Of a stretch of DNA of 64,000 nucleotides, positions 23,243-34,456 are shown one piece after another; positions within the stretch are counted from its first letter, which is position 1, and each line of letters starts with the position of its first letter. The notes below the pieces were generated by a model. The model did not search any database. It saw nothing but the letters and a program-made list of their open reading frames with translations, and was not told where the DNA came from. The translations under genes were made by a program, and so were the position numbers. Source of the stretch: Paraphysoderma sedebokerense (taxonomy: Eukaryota > Blastocladiomycota > Physodermatomycetes > Physodermatales > Physodermataceae); NCBI GenBank assembly GCA_025602915.1, contig JAHLJZ010000026.1, positions 1 to 64,000 of the forward strand, given 5' to 3'.

Positions 23243-26200
23243 ATGCCGCTCGACACCGACTCGGACTACTGCGAAGACCAAGACTCATCCTCTCCTCGCC
23301 CCATCGTCCATTTCGCCCCGCCCGCCCCTTCCCTCCTTCCCTCCTCCTCCTCCCGCTCAACCGCCATCCCCCGTGTCCCCACTACGCCAGTCTACAGGAA
23401 CAAGTACAGCCATCCAGCAAAGGACGCTATCCTAGCTGAAGACAGCGACAACGATCCTCTACCCTCAAAATCCACCGATCTTTCCCATCATCGTCATCGC
23501 CATCCCTCCGACAACGTCATCCCTTCTTCAACTAAACCCAACAAAACCGTAATCATGGCTTCCACCGACTCTGTTATGCGCAGTAAATACTTCAACAATA
23601 ATGGTCTATCAAAGAAAACCCCTGCGATCTCATCTCTTCATCCCTCCCCGTCGCGGACGGCATTCATTCCTCCTTTGAAACGTAAACTCGAATCAGATCA
23701 CTTTCCTCAGAAGAACTCAAAAATGAGGGCAATAGAAGTGGTATCTTCAGACGAAGACGCAGATGGCGAATTTGTGGACGATCCGGACGCCTATGAACCT
23801 ATCATTCTCGATAGCCTTCCCTCTTCTCACCACCTAAAATCACCTTCAATTCACCTTCCCACCGATGACGACGAGTCGCCTCAAAAAGTGCGGAAAGCCA
23901 ACAACACTCATAAGAAAAGAATTTTAGACGCTGACGATGATGATGCCGATTACGTTGAAGAGATAACCAGTGAACCAAGCTCACCGACTAATGATGAAAA
24001 GTTGGTCCAACTAATGTCCATGTTCCCAAACTATTCCGCGGCGTTGCTCGAAAAAATTTTGTCATCACGAAATTATAATCTTGACAGTGCGATCGAAAAA
24101 TTGATGAAATCCCAAGAAGAGAAAACCATGTCAAATCCTAAGCCGGCGAAATTGGAAAAAAAGAAGGCCAAGGGGGCAGACTCGGACTCGGAGGAAGAAT
24201 ATGATCCTGGCAGTGCATCGGATAACGAATATAACAACACATCCCGAGATCACGGAGAAGACAGCGACGAGGAGTTTTCAATTGAAGCGCTTGCTAGAAT
24301 GGAGGAAACTTTAAAATTCTTCAATACTGCTTCGGTCGATGATCTTCAGGATTACACTTCATGCTCAGCGGATCAGGCATCCATTATTATTGATTCGCGT
24401 CCATTCAATAGCATCGATGATATCGAAAACAAATTGACAAAACAGAAGGGTGTTTCAGCTAAAATACTGGCCAGTTATGATCTCATGACAGATGCCCTTC
24501 ATTCCGTGGATCGATTGATTGAACAAGTGGATAGTATCGGTAAAGATCTAGTGAACATTATACGGAAATGGAGTCACGACTCCAATGAATTTGGTGATAT
24601 GTTGATTGATGGGGATACAAAGGACACAGATGTTAAAGATGAAGGGGTCCAGGATTCTGACGAAGTCTCGTATCAGTTACGTCAACAACCAGAACTCATC
24701 AGTAAAAATTTTAAATTAAAAAAGTATCAGCTCATTGGTGTTAGTTGGCTGTATTTATTGTGGAAGAAGAGTTTAAGTGGTATTTTAGCCGACGATGTTA
24801 GTATTGATTGAAAATCGTTTGCTTTCTGTGTTGGATTTTAATCTTTTTTGCTTATTTGAATGTTGTCAAAGATGGGCCTCGGTAAAACTTCTCAAGTCAT
24901 CTCCCTTATCGCTCATCTCCTGGAAAATGGCGAAACCGGGCCACACCTCATCATCGTGCCTTCCTCCACTCTAGATAACTGGCTCAGGGAATTTAAAAGA
25001 TGGTGGGTCTCTCGAATCACTGAAATTATTTCTAGTCTGAACTCACTCTTCGTGAATAGGGTTCCTTCCGATCTGTACGTGAAGCCATACCATGGTTCGC
25101 AGTCTGAAAGGTTTCATCTTCGTGAAGAGATACTGGCCAGTAGATCCTACCATGTCATACTTACTACATACAATATCGCGACCGGCAGCAAAGAAGATCG
25201 ATCGTTTTTGAGGAAAATGAAGTTTAAAAGCATGATATTAGACGAGGGTCATATGATCAAGAATGTTCGTTGCCGACGTTTCTTTGATACTGTTGCGATG
25301 TTTTAACTTTTTATTTAACGTGAATTTGGACAATGACAGGTGACCTCTCAGCGGTACAAATATCTAATGAATATCGGCGCTCAATTTCGATTACTATTGA
25401 CCGGGACGCCGTTGCAAAATAATCTTCAGGTATACTATCATCTGCTTGAATGTCTCAGTCGTTTGAATCGACTAACAAGGTGAAAAATGCTAACTACTCG
25501 TTCAGGAACTTATGGCGCTTCTTACCTTTATCTTGCCAGACATCTTTCTGGAAGACCGATCATGGGAACACATATTTAACAACAAACCTAGCAGCCGCCC
25601 CGATTCTTTTTCCACCACACGGATCAGTAAAGTGCAGAAGATCATAGCGCCGTTCGTTCTCCGCCGTAAGAAAATTCAAGTCCTCTCCGATCTGCCACAA
25701 AAAATCGAAAAAGTAGAATATTGTACACTCCCACCCGAACAGCGATCCTTGTACAATTCTGTACTATCTGAAGGCCGCAAGTCTTTGAACAGTTCGAAAA
25801 AAATTCAAAACACCCTCATGGACCTCCGAAAAGCTGCCTGCCATCCTTTACTTTTTCGAAGACACTATACTGACTCCACAATACGTAAAATGTCGGTTGA
25901 CATAATGAAGGAAGAACCCTATTGGGATGCCGATTCTACTTATATATTCGAAGACATGCAGGTTTGCTCCGATTTTGAATTGCATTCTTTGTGTAAAAAG
26001 TTCCCGAGAAGTCTGGCGAAGTACAAGCTTGAATCCAAATTGTGGATGGAAAGCGCTAAAGTACAGAAGTTACAGGAAGTGTTGGAGCAATGCAAAGTGA
26101 AAGGTGATCGATGCTTGGTGTTTAGTCAGTTCACTATGATATTGGACATTCTGGAGGAAGTATTGAATACCTTAGGAATGGTAGGTCGAGTAGTCACATC

Positions 26201-26853
26201 ATTTTCAGTTATTTCGTCATGATAACAGACGGCTCACTTCTTGTGTGACTTTTATTTTCTCTTTTGTCGGTTTAGAAATATATCAGGTTAGATGGACAAA
26301 CGAATGTAGCCGATAGACAAGTCTTGATTGATCTGTACACCGAAGATGAATCGATTTTTGTATTTTTGTTAAGTACAAAGGCCGGTGGTCTAGGGTATGT
26401 TATCTCTCTTGTGTCATGTTTTCTCTCATGTCTAATAATTCGTTTATAGGTTGAACCTGACGGCTGCGAATGTAGTTATATTACATGATATGGATTTCAA
26501 CCCTCATAATGATAACCAAGCCGAAGATAGAGCTTGGAGATTAGGTCAAACACGGTACATTGATTTATTTTCTCTCCTGTAGTTTTATCTGTGCATTTTT
26601 ATTTAGCATATCTAAATTTGTTTACTGACGCGAGTCATTTGATAGGGATGTACAAGTAGTCAAACTTCTTTGTAAAGAAACGATCGAAGAAACCATTTAT
26701 AATAGGGCAAAGTTAAAATTACAGTTAGACAAGCAAGTTATGAACTCTAATGGCAGTGCTAATAACTCTGAGACTGGAATGGATATCATGAAGTTGTTAA
26801 TGGAGGATTTGACGAAAGGCGGCGAAAGCCCAAGCGAGGAGGGAAAAGCTTAA
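23243..26853 (+). CDS. FUN30: SNF2-family chromatin remodeller FUN30/SMARCAD1
   Basis: join(23243..24796,24872..25002,25060..25264,25340..25429,25506..26180,26276..26394,26450..26554,26646..26853), 1028 aa. The first 500 residues are acidic and disordered apart from a CUE domain (about residues 252-290, '[17 protein letters not shown]' with the MFP and Leu-Leu ubiquitin-contact residues). The ATPase follows: '[15 protein letters not shown]', '[19 protein letters not shown]', '[16 protein letters not shown]', DEGH, '[15 protein letters not shown]', '[14 protein letters not shown]', '[11 protein letters not shown]', '[14 protein letters not shown]' and '[14 protein letters not shown]'. FUN30/SMARCAD1 slides and edits nucleosomes, aids DNA end resection and maintains silent chromatin. 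The N-terminal part also has SIM-like '[12 protein letters not shown]'. The start ATG opens MPLDTDSD. Confidence 0.95.
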
Positions 26854-27424
26854 AGAAGACGGCAGTTGATAATGATTGTAGGAATATTGTAATTGTAATT
26901 ATCACAGGCATCCTTAGAAATCAGGATGACGATGGATTGTGCAATAGTTGTATAAAAGGAGTGCGAGCTGGAGTTTAAAGATCACTTGTAAAATGACCGA
27001 AACAATCAAATAAACTTATCGTACCAATCTGAACATTACCGACCATCCAGATGAAATGATATGGAATCTCACCCTCTATCTCGCCAGGATAAGGTAGAGC
27101 AAGGAATCAAATCTGTATGTGACATCCGTTTTTCTTCCACTTTCTCTTCGCAGCTTTCTCCTTGGCCGTACTTTCTGACTTCAACCTCTCCAGCTACGGC
27201 GATTTCAACGAAGCAAAAGTGTATCTGAAAAAGTACCAAAGCCTATCTCAGTTGAAGACAATCGTAGTATATCCGAGGTATATACACATCATAACTTCCA
27301 TTCATTTTATTCATCATCTCATTCTCGTTCAACGAATTTAATATATCCCTTTCCTTCCCTTTTACGTACTTCTCCGCCGCTCCACTTGGCCCGAATTTAG
27401 GTCGATTTATCACCCATTAAAACC
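26854..27424. other. Intergenic region / possible 5' UTR exons
   Basis: 571 bases. After the FUN30 3' UTR, an ATG at 27061 starts a short frame followed by a plausible small intron (gtatgtgac..cttcgcag) and a 120-base open stretch (about 27160-27277) ending at a 'gtatat' donor. This could be a small unrecognised gene or 5' UTR exons of the coiled-coil gene at 27425. Splice phases from the ATG are not convincing. Confidence 0.3.
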
Positions 27425-29896
27425 ATGTTGTCCGGAATCCCAAACACTGTGAATGATAGTCATTCAATAGCATACAATCCGTATACACCTATCCAAAAGA
27501 CCATAAGCGCATTACAAAAGCAAATTACGTTACAAAATCTTGAGCTCGAGTATCTACGACAACTACAATTACATTCTACTTCTGATTCTAATGCTATCCC
27601 TTTTTCGTCCGATTCAATTTCCCTCTCTTCTTCTACGTCATCGATTCCGTCTTTGTTGATACATCACAATGAAAACGACGAAACAGGGTTATCTGGACTT
27701 GGCCGTTCTGGTTCGTCTGTGTCGATACAACAGGTTCAGTTGGAACGGATTAAACAGTTAGAACAAGAGAACAAGTCTCTTAAAAAGTCGATTGGAATTT
27801 ATCATGAATATGGAGTGTACTTGAGACGAAAATCAAGTGGAAAGAATGAGGTGAATGAAAATGGAGGGACAGACCGGTACCGAAATGAGAAGTTTGATGG
27901 GGCTTTTATCTTACCTGAAGTGGATTATGGCTTAAAGAAAAATCAAGTTAAGGGAGAAGATAATTTAAAAATCAAATTGGATGAGGCAAGCAAGATGTGT
28001 GCGATCTTGCGAAAGGAAAATGACATCGTGAAGTCGCAGAAGAAAGTATTGGAAGATAAATTGAACTCCAATGAATCGATATCTCAGAATTTCAAACGAC
28101 AAATTACGGAATTAGAAAATCAAGTTAGCGGATTGACTACAGAGAATCAGCGGTTGGCGGGGAACTTGAAAAATTTGAAGCAATCAGAAGAGATGATAGT
28201 ACTTTTGCAGAACCATGTTCATCGTTTGGAAGAGTACCGAAGTCAAACCTCTTTAGAAGTCGATTCGTTAAAGGGAAAGGTTAAAAGCTTGGAGACAGAA
28301 TTGCTGAAAGAGAAATATTGTACAGTCGAGTTGTCAAAGGAGATTGCCAGATTGAGAACGAGTAATCAAACCTTACAAGAACGGATAAACGAGAATGAAG
28401 TCAACAGAACAACGAATGGTCAGTTTGTTGATCGAAATTCGTTCATGGAAACCGAATTCGACCCAAAAATGAGTTCCCTCAATGCCGAACTTCAACAGCG
28501 CGATATTATCATCCACGATCAACAAAATCAAATAGCTAAATTAAACGAATTAATTCTATCGCTTGGACGGAACCACAATTCAAGTATCGACAAACCGTCA
28601 GATTCCGACTCGGAAACACATTCACGATTGTTAAAACAAGTAGCAAGTATCTCGGAGGAACGTGACAGGTTACTCGCTTTCATTGGGAGTAAAGAAAACG
28701 AATCCACATTCATCAAAACTGAAAGGGATCGATATCAGACCTTGGTGACTGAATTAGAGGGGAAATTGTGTGAAACTGAAGCCCGACACAAGGAAGTTTT
28801 AGAAAAAGTGGATTCTTTAGAGAGTATGCTTTCAAATTGGAAGAACTTGTCAGAATCATTCCACCAGTCGTCCGAAAATCATAATGACGAGAATGGCAAT
28901 AATCAGTTTATCGAGTTTCTTAAGCTCGAAAATTTGGCATTATTAGATAGTATTTGGAAATTAAAATCTAAATTAAATGCATCAAATGAAGACCACCCTC
29001 AATCTAATTCGGAGTCTGAATTGAAACTGGAAAACGAAAACCTATTGAGACTTTTAAAAACTCATTTATCTTTTGGGGATCGTGATAATTGTCTGAAAAC
29101 TGAAGAATCGAGTGAATCAAAAGTCGATACATCAAACTTACTCGGTAAACGCTGTCGTCGACCTTCTCTTACTTCTCTCGCTACTTCGACTTCAACTTCT
29201 CCTTTACCTTCTCCGTCTATTATATCTCTACTGACCGGGGAGAACGAAACTTTACGTGCATCGTTGGTTGACTTGGAATGTAAGTTGTCATATTCTGTTT
29301 TTTCCGGTCATTGGCTCAAGAATTCAAAAATTAAATCGAATGCAATTCCTCCTATTTTAGCCCAACTAAACGCCCTATCAAGAAACCACCAAGATGTGAG
29401 GTACCAAATGGATTACCTTACCAACACCAACAATCGATTAAAACAGTTACTAATAGAAAGTGTCAAAACTGATTCCGAGAAAAATTTAATCGGGGAGGTA
29501 CAATACTGGATGATGGAATGTGAAGTATTAAAAAGGTTGGTGGAAAGGTTAAATGTCATGGAAAAGGAATGGAGTAAAGTTATGATTGAGCGGGAGGGAT
29601 TCGAAAGTTCTACTAGAATGTTGGAGAGAGTAGTATTGGAATTGAACGAAGAATTGAAGAGTATTAAATCTGGTCATCCTCAGACGCAGGGATCTGGGTT
29701 GTTTGTGAATTTGGAAGGAAAAGGTCATGAAGTTGTCGGGGAAGAGACGAAGCATGAGGATGTAGCGGGAGATTTGGTACCGAGGAAGCAAACTGAAACA
29801 GCAGATACGATATCACCTCAATTAGCTCACTTAGATACCCTGGATTTTTCTGTCGGGTGTCCTCATTGCCGAGACAATCCGATTATAGAATTGTAA
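27425..29896 (+). CDS. Long coiled-coil protein, unknown function
   Basis: Single exon of 823 aa, unlike most of its multi-exon neighbours. Residues 1-110 contain a short helix ('QKTISALQKQITLQNLELEYLRQLQ') and a Ser-rich linker. From about 110 to 760 the sequence is heptad-rich, broken by polar linkers near residues 330-400 and a Ser/Thr/Pro-rich break around 575-605 ('SLATSTSTSPLPSPS'). The C-terminus ends in Cys-Pro-His-Cys followed by an acidic hydrophobic end (RDNPIIEL). Such proteins often act as centrosome, septum or Golgi tethers, but no family can be named. The Cys-x2-Cys pair may bind metal only if supplied by a partner. Confidence 0.7.
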   Translation: MLSGIPNTVNDSHSIAYNPYTPIQKTISALQKQITLQNLELEYLRQLQLHSTSDSNAIPFSSDSISLSSSTSSIPSLLIHHNENDETGLSGLGRSGSSVSIQQVQLERIKQLEQENKSLKKSIGIYHEYGVYLRRKSSGKNEVNENGGTDRYRNEKFDGAFILPEVDYGLKKNQVKGEDNLKIKLDEASKMCAILRKENDIVKSQKKVLEDKLNSNESISQNFKRQITELENQVSGLTTENQRLAGNLKNLKQSEEMIVLLQNHVHRLEEYRSQTSLEVDSLKGKVKSLETELLKEKYCTVELSKEIARLRTSNQTLQERINENEVNRTTNGQFVDRNSFMETEFDPKMSSLNAELQQRDIIIHDQQNQIAKLNELILSLGRNHNSSIDKPSDSDSETHSRLLKQVASISEERDRLLAFIGSKENESTFIKTERDRYQTLVTELEGKLCETEARHKEVLEKVDSLESMLSNWKNLSESFHQSSENHNDENGNNQFIEFLKLENLALLDSIWKLKSKLNASNEDHPQSNSESELKLENENLLRLLKTHLSFGDRDNCLKTEESSESKVDTSNLLGKRCRRPSLTSLATSTSTSPLPSPSIISLLTGENETLRASLVDLECKLSYSVFSGHWLKNSKIKSNAIPPILAQLNALSRNHQDVRYQMDYLTNTNNRLKQLLIESVKTDSEKNLIGEVQYWMMECEVLKRLVERLNVMEKEWSKVMIEREGFESSTRMLERVVLELNEELKSIKSGHPQTQGSGLFVNLEGKGHEVVGEETKHEDVAGDLVPRKQTETADTISPQLAHLDTLDFSVGCPHCRDNPIIEL

Positions 29897-30156
29897 TATG
29901 TATATATTTATATAATTTATTGCCCAGAACAGTACATCCTGACGGACTTTTTCTAACTGTAGCTAAAAGTTCTTCACCATAAGGTGATGGTACTCTCGGT
30001 GTAGCCATTGGAAGAACTAATAAATCACACACCGGCATTAAATTAGCAATGACTATGATTCAAGTGTTCATATTATATTGTGTCTATTTAATTCATCAGT
30101 AACATACTTGAGATAAATCAAGACAAAATCTACAATACAAAGTATTCATATTATTC

Positions 30157-31207
30157 CTAAATCTGCTTATTTTGATGCATCTCTGACAATACTTGAAATA
30201 GTTTGAAAGAGGGTAATCCGACAACATTGTAATAACAACCATCGATCTTTGAAATTAAAAATGCACCGAGAGACTGGTATCCATAGGAACCTGCTTTATC
30301 CCTGCGAATTCGATTGTAGGAGTGTTTAAGGTTTGTCAGTATCTAGAAAAGAGAGACACTACGGTAGGGCGTAGAGGATGGAGAATACTTACAATCCATC
30401 TCCAGTGTCAACATATGAAGCGATCACTTCGTCCGGTAATTTACCAAAGGTAACTTTAGTTTCTTCTACGAATGTTTTACAGCGATACTCTTCGTTTTCG
30501 TCCTGAGATTTAGATCGATAAAATAAACAGACGCCAGTATATACCGAGTGAACTCTGGAGTCTCGAAGTGATTTCAGCATAGAGACAGCGTGTGCTGGGT
30601 CTTCTGCTTTTTCGAGAATCGTAAAAGAGGGGGTCTGATTTGGATGATGATGAACAACTATCGTGTCAGCTATAATTGAAGAGGCCAGGTTAGCTTTGGA
30701 AAGAGAAAATCTGCGAGAAATTAACATAATTGACTAAATTACCGACCTCCGATCACTATATCTGGAAATTTAGATGATTTCTAAATTTAATAAAAGGATA
30801 AAATAGTTATTTGGAGAGTTAGCAATCGCAGCCTTGAATTGAATGGATCGAATATACTTGTTACATATTCGTGGTTGTCTGCTCATCATAAAATGATTTC
30901 GAACCTTCAGCCTTTCTAAAACTTCTTTGGCTTTCTCCATAGCATTGGTAGTTACATAATCTTCGGGGCGTTTGAATTGAGATTTATCAAGTGTTTCTGG
31001 AAAGTCAGATCCAAGAACTTCAAACTTCAATCCCTGTCAATCGATCGTGGAGTATTAGCGGATGAGCTGTCGCGACTAACATTGTTCAAGATGATGGTTA
31101 GGATGATAGTTACGAACCAGATTTTGTAGGATTTCAATCCTCCGGGGAGATTTACTCGCCAGGACGATGTTCTTGTCTGAGAGATACGGAATTAAATGTA
31201 TAGGCAT
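30157..31207 (-). CDS. Maf-family nucleoside triphosphate pyrophosphatase
   Basis: complement(join(30157..30301,30393..30669,30747..30780,30905..31033,31118..31207)), 224 aa. The Maf signature 'VLASKSPRR' is at residues 15-23, the catalytic Asp lies in 'VIGADTIVV' (Asp86), followed by 'ILEKAEDPAHAVSMLKSL', 'HSVYTGVCLF', 'ETKVTFGKLPDEVIASYVDTG' and the closing 'DKAGSYGYQSLGAFLISKIDG'. Maf enzymes hydrolyse dTTP, UTP and modified nucleotides to monophosphates, cleaning the pool; human ASMTL carries the same domain. One exon is just 34 nt (encoding KSSKFPDIVIG) and was placed from the family pattern. The gene is divergent from the p24 gene, 135 bases apart. Confidence 0.92.
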
Positions 31208-31342
31208 GACTGCGAGTTGTCTGAATTGTTTGTGAATTGTGTTTGTTGATTTCGGAAGAGGAACGGCGGAAGGGAATTCCGTTCAAACCAACACTCGCAT
31301 CGCTCCTGCTTCTCTCCATCTTATTATCAAGATAACACAAAT

Positions 31343-32496
31343 ATGTCAAAGTTGATCCACATCTCCGCCGTCCTGTTGCTCCTGTGCTCCCTCGCTGCGG
31401 CCGTCCGCTTCGACCTCTCCGCCCTTGCCACTGGTGTGGAAGGAATGAACAAACGCTGTCTGCGTGCCTACGTGCCAAGAGATGTTGTGGTCAAGGGCAC
31501 TTATCATGTATCCGAGGGACCTAATCAGCGAGTCTCCATTCAGGTTGGTGAATTAATATTATTACGATGAGAGTTGGATCGGATGGTTTTATAATATATT
31601 GGGATGGTCTAATACATCACATTTCTGGGTTTCCTTGAAGTGATTTTTGGATTGTGCCACCATTAGAACTTGGAATCTTTAACGCTGTATTGCCATTGGA
31701 AAGCAACGTTTTAATAGTTTAGTTCTCACTCATTACATTTTGATATTTATATTTTGAAATTATCTTCTGTTGTCAACCTTGTACACGAAACAAACACTAA
31801 CGGTCTGACTCGTTAATTTGCGTTCTGTCGTTTTTTCATACATAACGATTGTAGGTTGTCGACAATTCGCCACACAAGAATCAATACTATAGTAAATCCG
31901 ACCTTAATGGTGACGGAAAATTTGTTTTCACCACCCATGATTATGGTGATATTATCGTTTGTTTCCTCAATACGCTGGATGCTGGTATGTGTTACCCTCT
32001 GTACTTGTTGATTTCTTTATCTAGTAGAAATCGAAAATCTGGCTATCCTTCTGTTTTTATGCTACGGTTTCTAACAAGTTTTGGATGATCAGGATTGCAA
32101 CCTTCCCCGACTTTCACAAAATCCATTCATTTGACGCTTGATACTGGAGCTGAAGCAAAAGATGATTCTGCGTTCGACAAAGATAAGCATTTAAAACCTG
32201 TTGAAATTGAGTTGTCCAGATTAGAAAGTATGTCTGAAGAAATCGTCGATGAAATGGAATACCTGAAAACTAGACTTGGCAAAATGAGAAATACCAATGG
32301 TAACGAGAATTTCTTTGAAGTCATTCTGTAAAAAGAAATTGGTCACTATGGATATTAACTTTTCATTGACGAACCAGAATCGACAAATGATCGAGTCAAG
32401 TGGTTCGCTATCCTCACTATTTCATTGACTATTGGTGTTGGAGTGTGGCAAGTTTTCTATTTGAAGCAGTTCTTCAAGTCTAAGAAGTTGATATAA
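31343..32496 (+). CDS. p24 cargo receptor (EMP24/GP25L/TMED family)
   Basis: join(31343..31543,31855..31984,32093..32299,32378..32496), 218 aa. It has a signal peptide (MSKLIHISAVLLLLCSLAAA), a GOLD domain ('CLRAYVPRDVVVKGTYHV', 'HKNQYYSKSD', 'GKFVFTTHDYGDIIVCF'), a luminal coiled coil ('ELSRLESMSEEIVDEMEYLKTR'), one TM segment (about 184-206) and a cytosolic tail with Phe-Phe (211-212) and the dilysine end Lys-Lys-Leu-Ile, that is COPII export and COPI retrieval signals. The 'FDxxAL..EG.NKRCLRAYV' pattern resembles the delta (TMED10/Erv25) class. These proteins cycle between ER and Golgi and sort GPI-anchored cargo. Its first intron (311 nt) is the longest confidently placed in the window. 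Confidence 0.93.
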
Positions 32497-32705
32497 GTGC
32501 GAAGGTGGTTGTCCAAGTTTTCAATGTTTGAAAAATAAAGTAGCATTTTTTTATTACTACTGGACGATTTGAAAGGCTTTTTAATGAATGAAATGTCCTG
32601 ATCCAAGAGAAAAGTAGACAAGGATTTATTCCCGCAAATCCTCAATACATTTAAGCACCATACGGATTCTTTTCTATACAAATATATTTGGCGATTTCTA
32701 ACTGT

Positions 32706-33864
32706 TCATTGAACTTGTACGCCTTCTACACACATTCCCTCAACATCAATGCCTTCCTTCCCATCTGGTCTGCCATTCCAAACTCCAGCTTCTTTCAACA
32801 CTTTTGCCACCATATTAATCTCAGTTTGTCGTACGGCACCGACATTATCATAAAATTCGACATTATTCAACCAGTCTGATACATCCTTTTCATCATAATT
32901 AGGTAATAGTTTACAGATATTTTGAACCTTGCGTTCAAATGGCAGCAAATTCCATTGAGCAATGGAAGAGTTGAAGCTTTCAATTAATAACTTAGATATG
33001 GGTACTGAACTATTCTTTGTACCATTTGATATACGAGATTCAAACGACGTCGACATGACGATTGAAAAAGCGGACCATGGCGGGGTAATGTTCGAAAGTC
33101 GTTTCAGCTGGTTATTATCGAACTGAGGTTTTGTGGTATAATATTCCCATAAAAAGAAGTCAGTCTCCCCCGCATGAATGCTTTTGATCATATTAGTGAT
33201 ATTGTTCAATGTCGAAAATTTGAAAGGCGGTTCTGCAGCTTGAGGGTCTAAGTCATTCGAAGGAGTTGATTTGATAAAATTCTGGTTGAGGGCGAGTAGA
33301 TAAGAGATGATGTGAGAGCCTGAATTGAAACGACTGATACCACAATTGCGGCTTTCAAGACCAGCAACATTACTGATAGGGGAATTAGGGTGAATAGCGA
33401 TGGACCAAATGAGGGGAGAGCGAGTATAGGTACCGAGAATTCGGAATGACTGATCACCGTGCAGAAGAGCTATTTGGATATTTTAGTGAGCAAAGATATA
33501 CATTAAAGGCAAAAGACAAAATATGACTGCTGTAAAACGAGTATTTACTATTGACAGCGCCTTCGGTCAAAGTCATTGCTACATCGAGTTCTTGAAGTTT
33601 CAACTTCCTCAACATTTCGCCGGTGCCACCGGGGCACCATACCAAGTCGACATTCAACCCATGGTTGACGAAGACGGAGTTTTGGATAGCGAGGTAGAGA
33701 GGAACAGAGAAGTGCTCGGGTACGCAGCCAATTCTGACGGTTGTCAGCTCTGAGAGAGGAGTGTTGCGGTCGAGGGGACAGGGAGGGGGAGGGAGGTGAA
33801 GGGCGGGCTTGAGCGGTGAGGCAGGGTTGGCGGGAGGGAGGGACTGGACGACTTTACCAACCAT
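32706..33864 (-). CDS. Periplasmic-binding-protein-fold protein (Ca3427/THI5-NMT1-like)
   Basis: complement(join(32706..33469,33549..33864)), 359 aa. After a Pro-rich start the sequence reads 'VRIGCVPEHFSVPLYLAIQ', 'HGLNVDLVWCPGGTGEMLRKL', 'ELDVAMTLTEGAV', then 'ILGTYTRSPLIWSIAI' and 'CGISRFNSGSHIISYLLAL', matching the type-2 binding-protein domain of the Candida Ca3427-like group, a cytosolic relative of the NMT1/THI5 and SsuA folds. No signal peptide is visible. Family members are uncharacterised; a role in binding or making a small thiamine-like ligand is a guess. The C-terminal helical segment ('FYDNVGAVRQTEINMVAKVL') is also typical. One 79-nt intron. Confidence 0.82.
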
Positions 33865-34456
33865 GTTTCTATATTGGAATGTTGATGTAGTGTATGGGAT
33901 GAGGTGTGAAAAAAGTGGAGGAAAAAAGAGCGAAAAAATTCAGCTGATGGATTGATGGATTACTCACCTGATCTGATAAGGCCCAATTGGCTGTCCATTG
34001 TTCGGAAATCCCATTGTTCCATTGTTCCATTCCTTCCACTATTGTTCCATGACTGTTCTATGACTGTTCCATGACTGTTCTATCGAGTCACGAGTCACGT
34101 GTTTGCGAGTTACCGAGAACGCGTACTCTTCACCGCTTGCAGTTCCTCCTCGATTGACTCCACTCACTAATGCCCACCAAACCCTCTCCAACACTCCTCA
34201 ATCTCTGACACAATTCCACTCACTCACAACACTCATACAGTCCCGCCAATCAAATCATCATGGGGTGCTCTCGGAGCGCCTAGCCGGTAGCTAAAAGGCT
34301 TCGGATGTGACGTATCCGGCCAATCCATCCACAAGCCCCCACTATCCACCAACCCTTACCTCCACGTCCGTCGCTCTTTTATGCGCCTGATTCCCTTCTT
34401 TTGAACTTTCAATGCAATGTTTTGCATGAAAAATTCACCTTAATACTTTATATAGA
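33865..34456. other. Divergent intergenic region with a short tandem repeat
   Basis: 592 bases between the Ca3427-like gene and the lipase. It holds the tandem repeat listed at 34011-34085, a CACGTG box near 34098, and a TATA-like 'tttatataga' about 34446, close to the lipase ATG. Confidence 0.5.
34011..34085. repeat. Short tandem repeat (attgttcc and ~11-base gttc.atgact units)
   Basis: Three 'ccattgtt'-type units are followed by three 11-base units of the form catgactgttc/tatgactgttc. The stretch lies in the promoter-side spacer of two divergent genes and is not coding. Confidence 0.7.

Noticed and set aside
31152-31478. Arg-rich minus-strand frame over the Maf/p24 start region
   Set aside because: Shadow of the p24 signal-peptide exon and the Maf first exon on the other frames.
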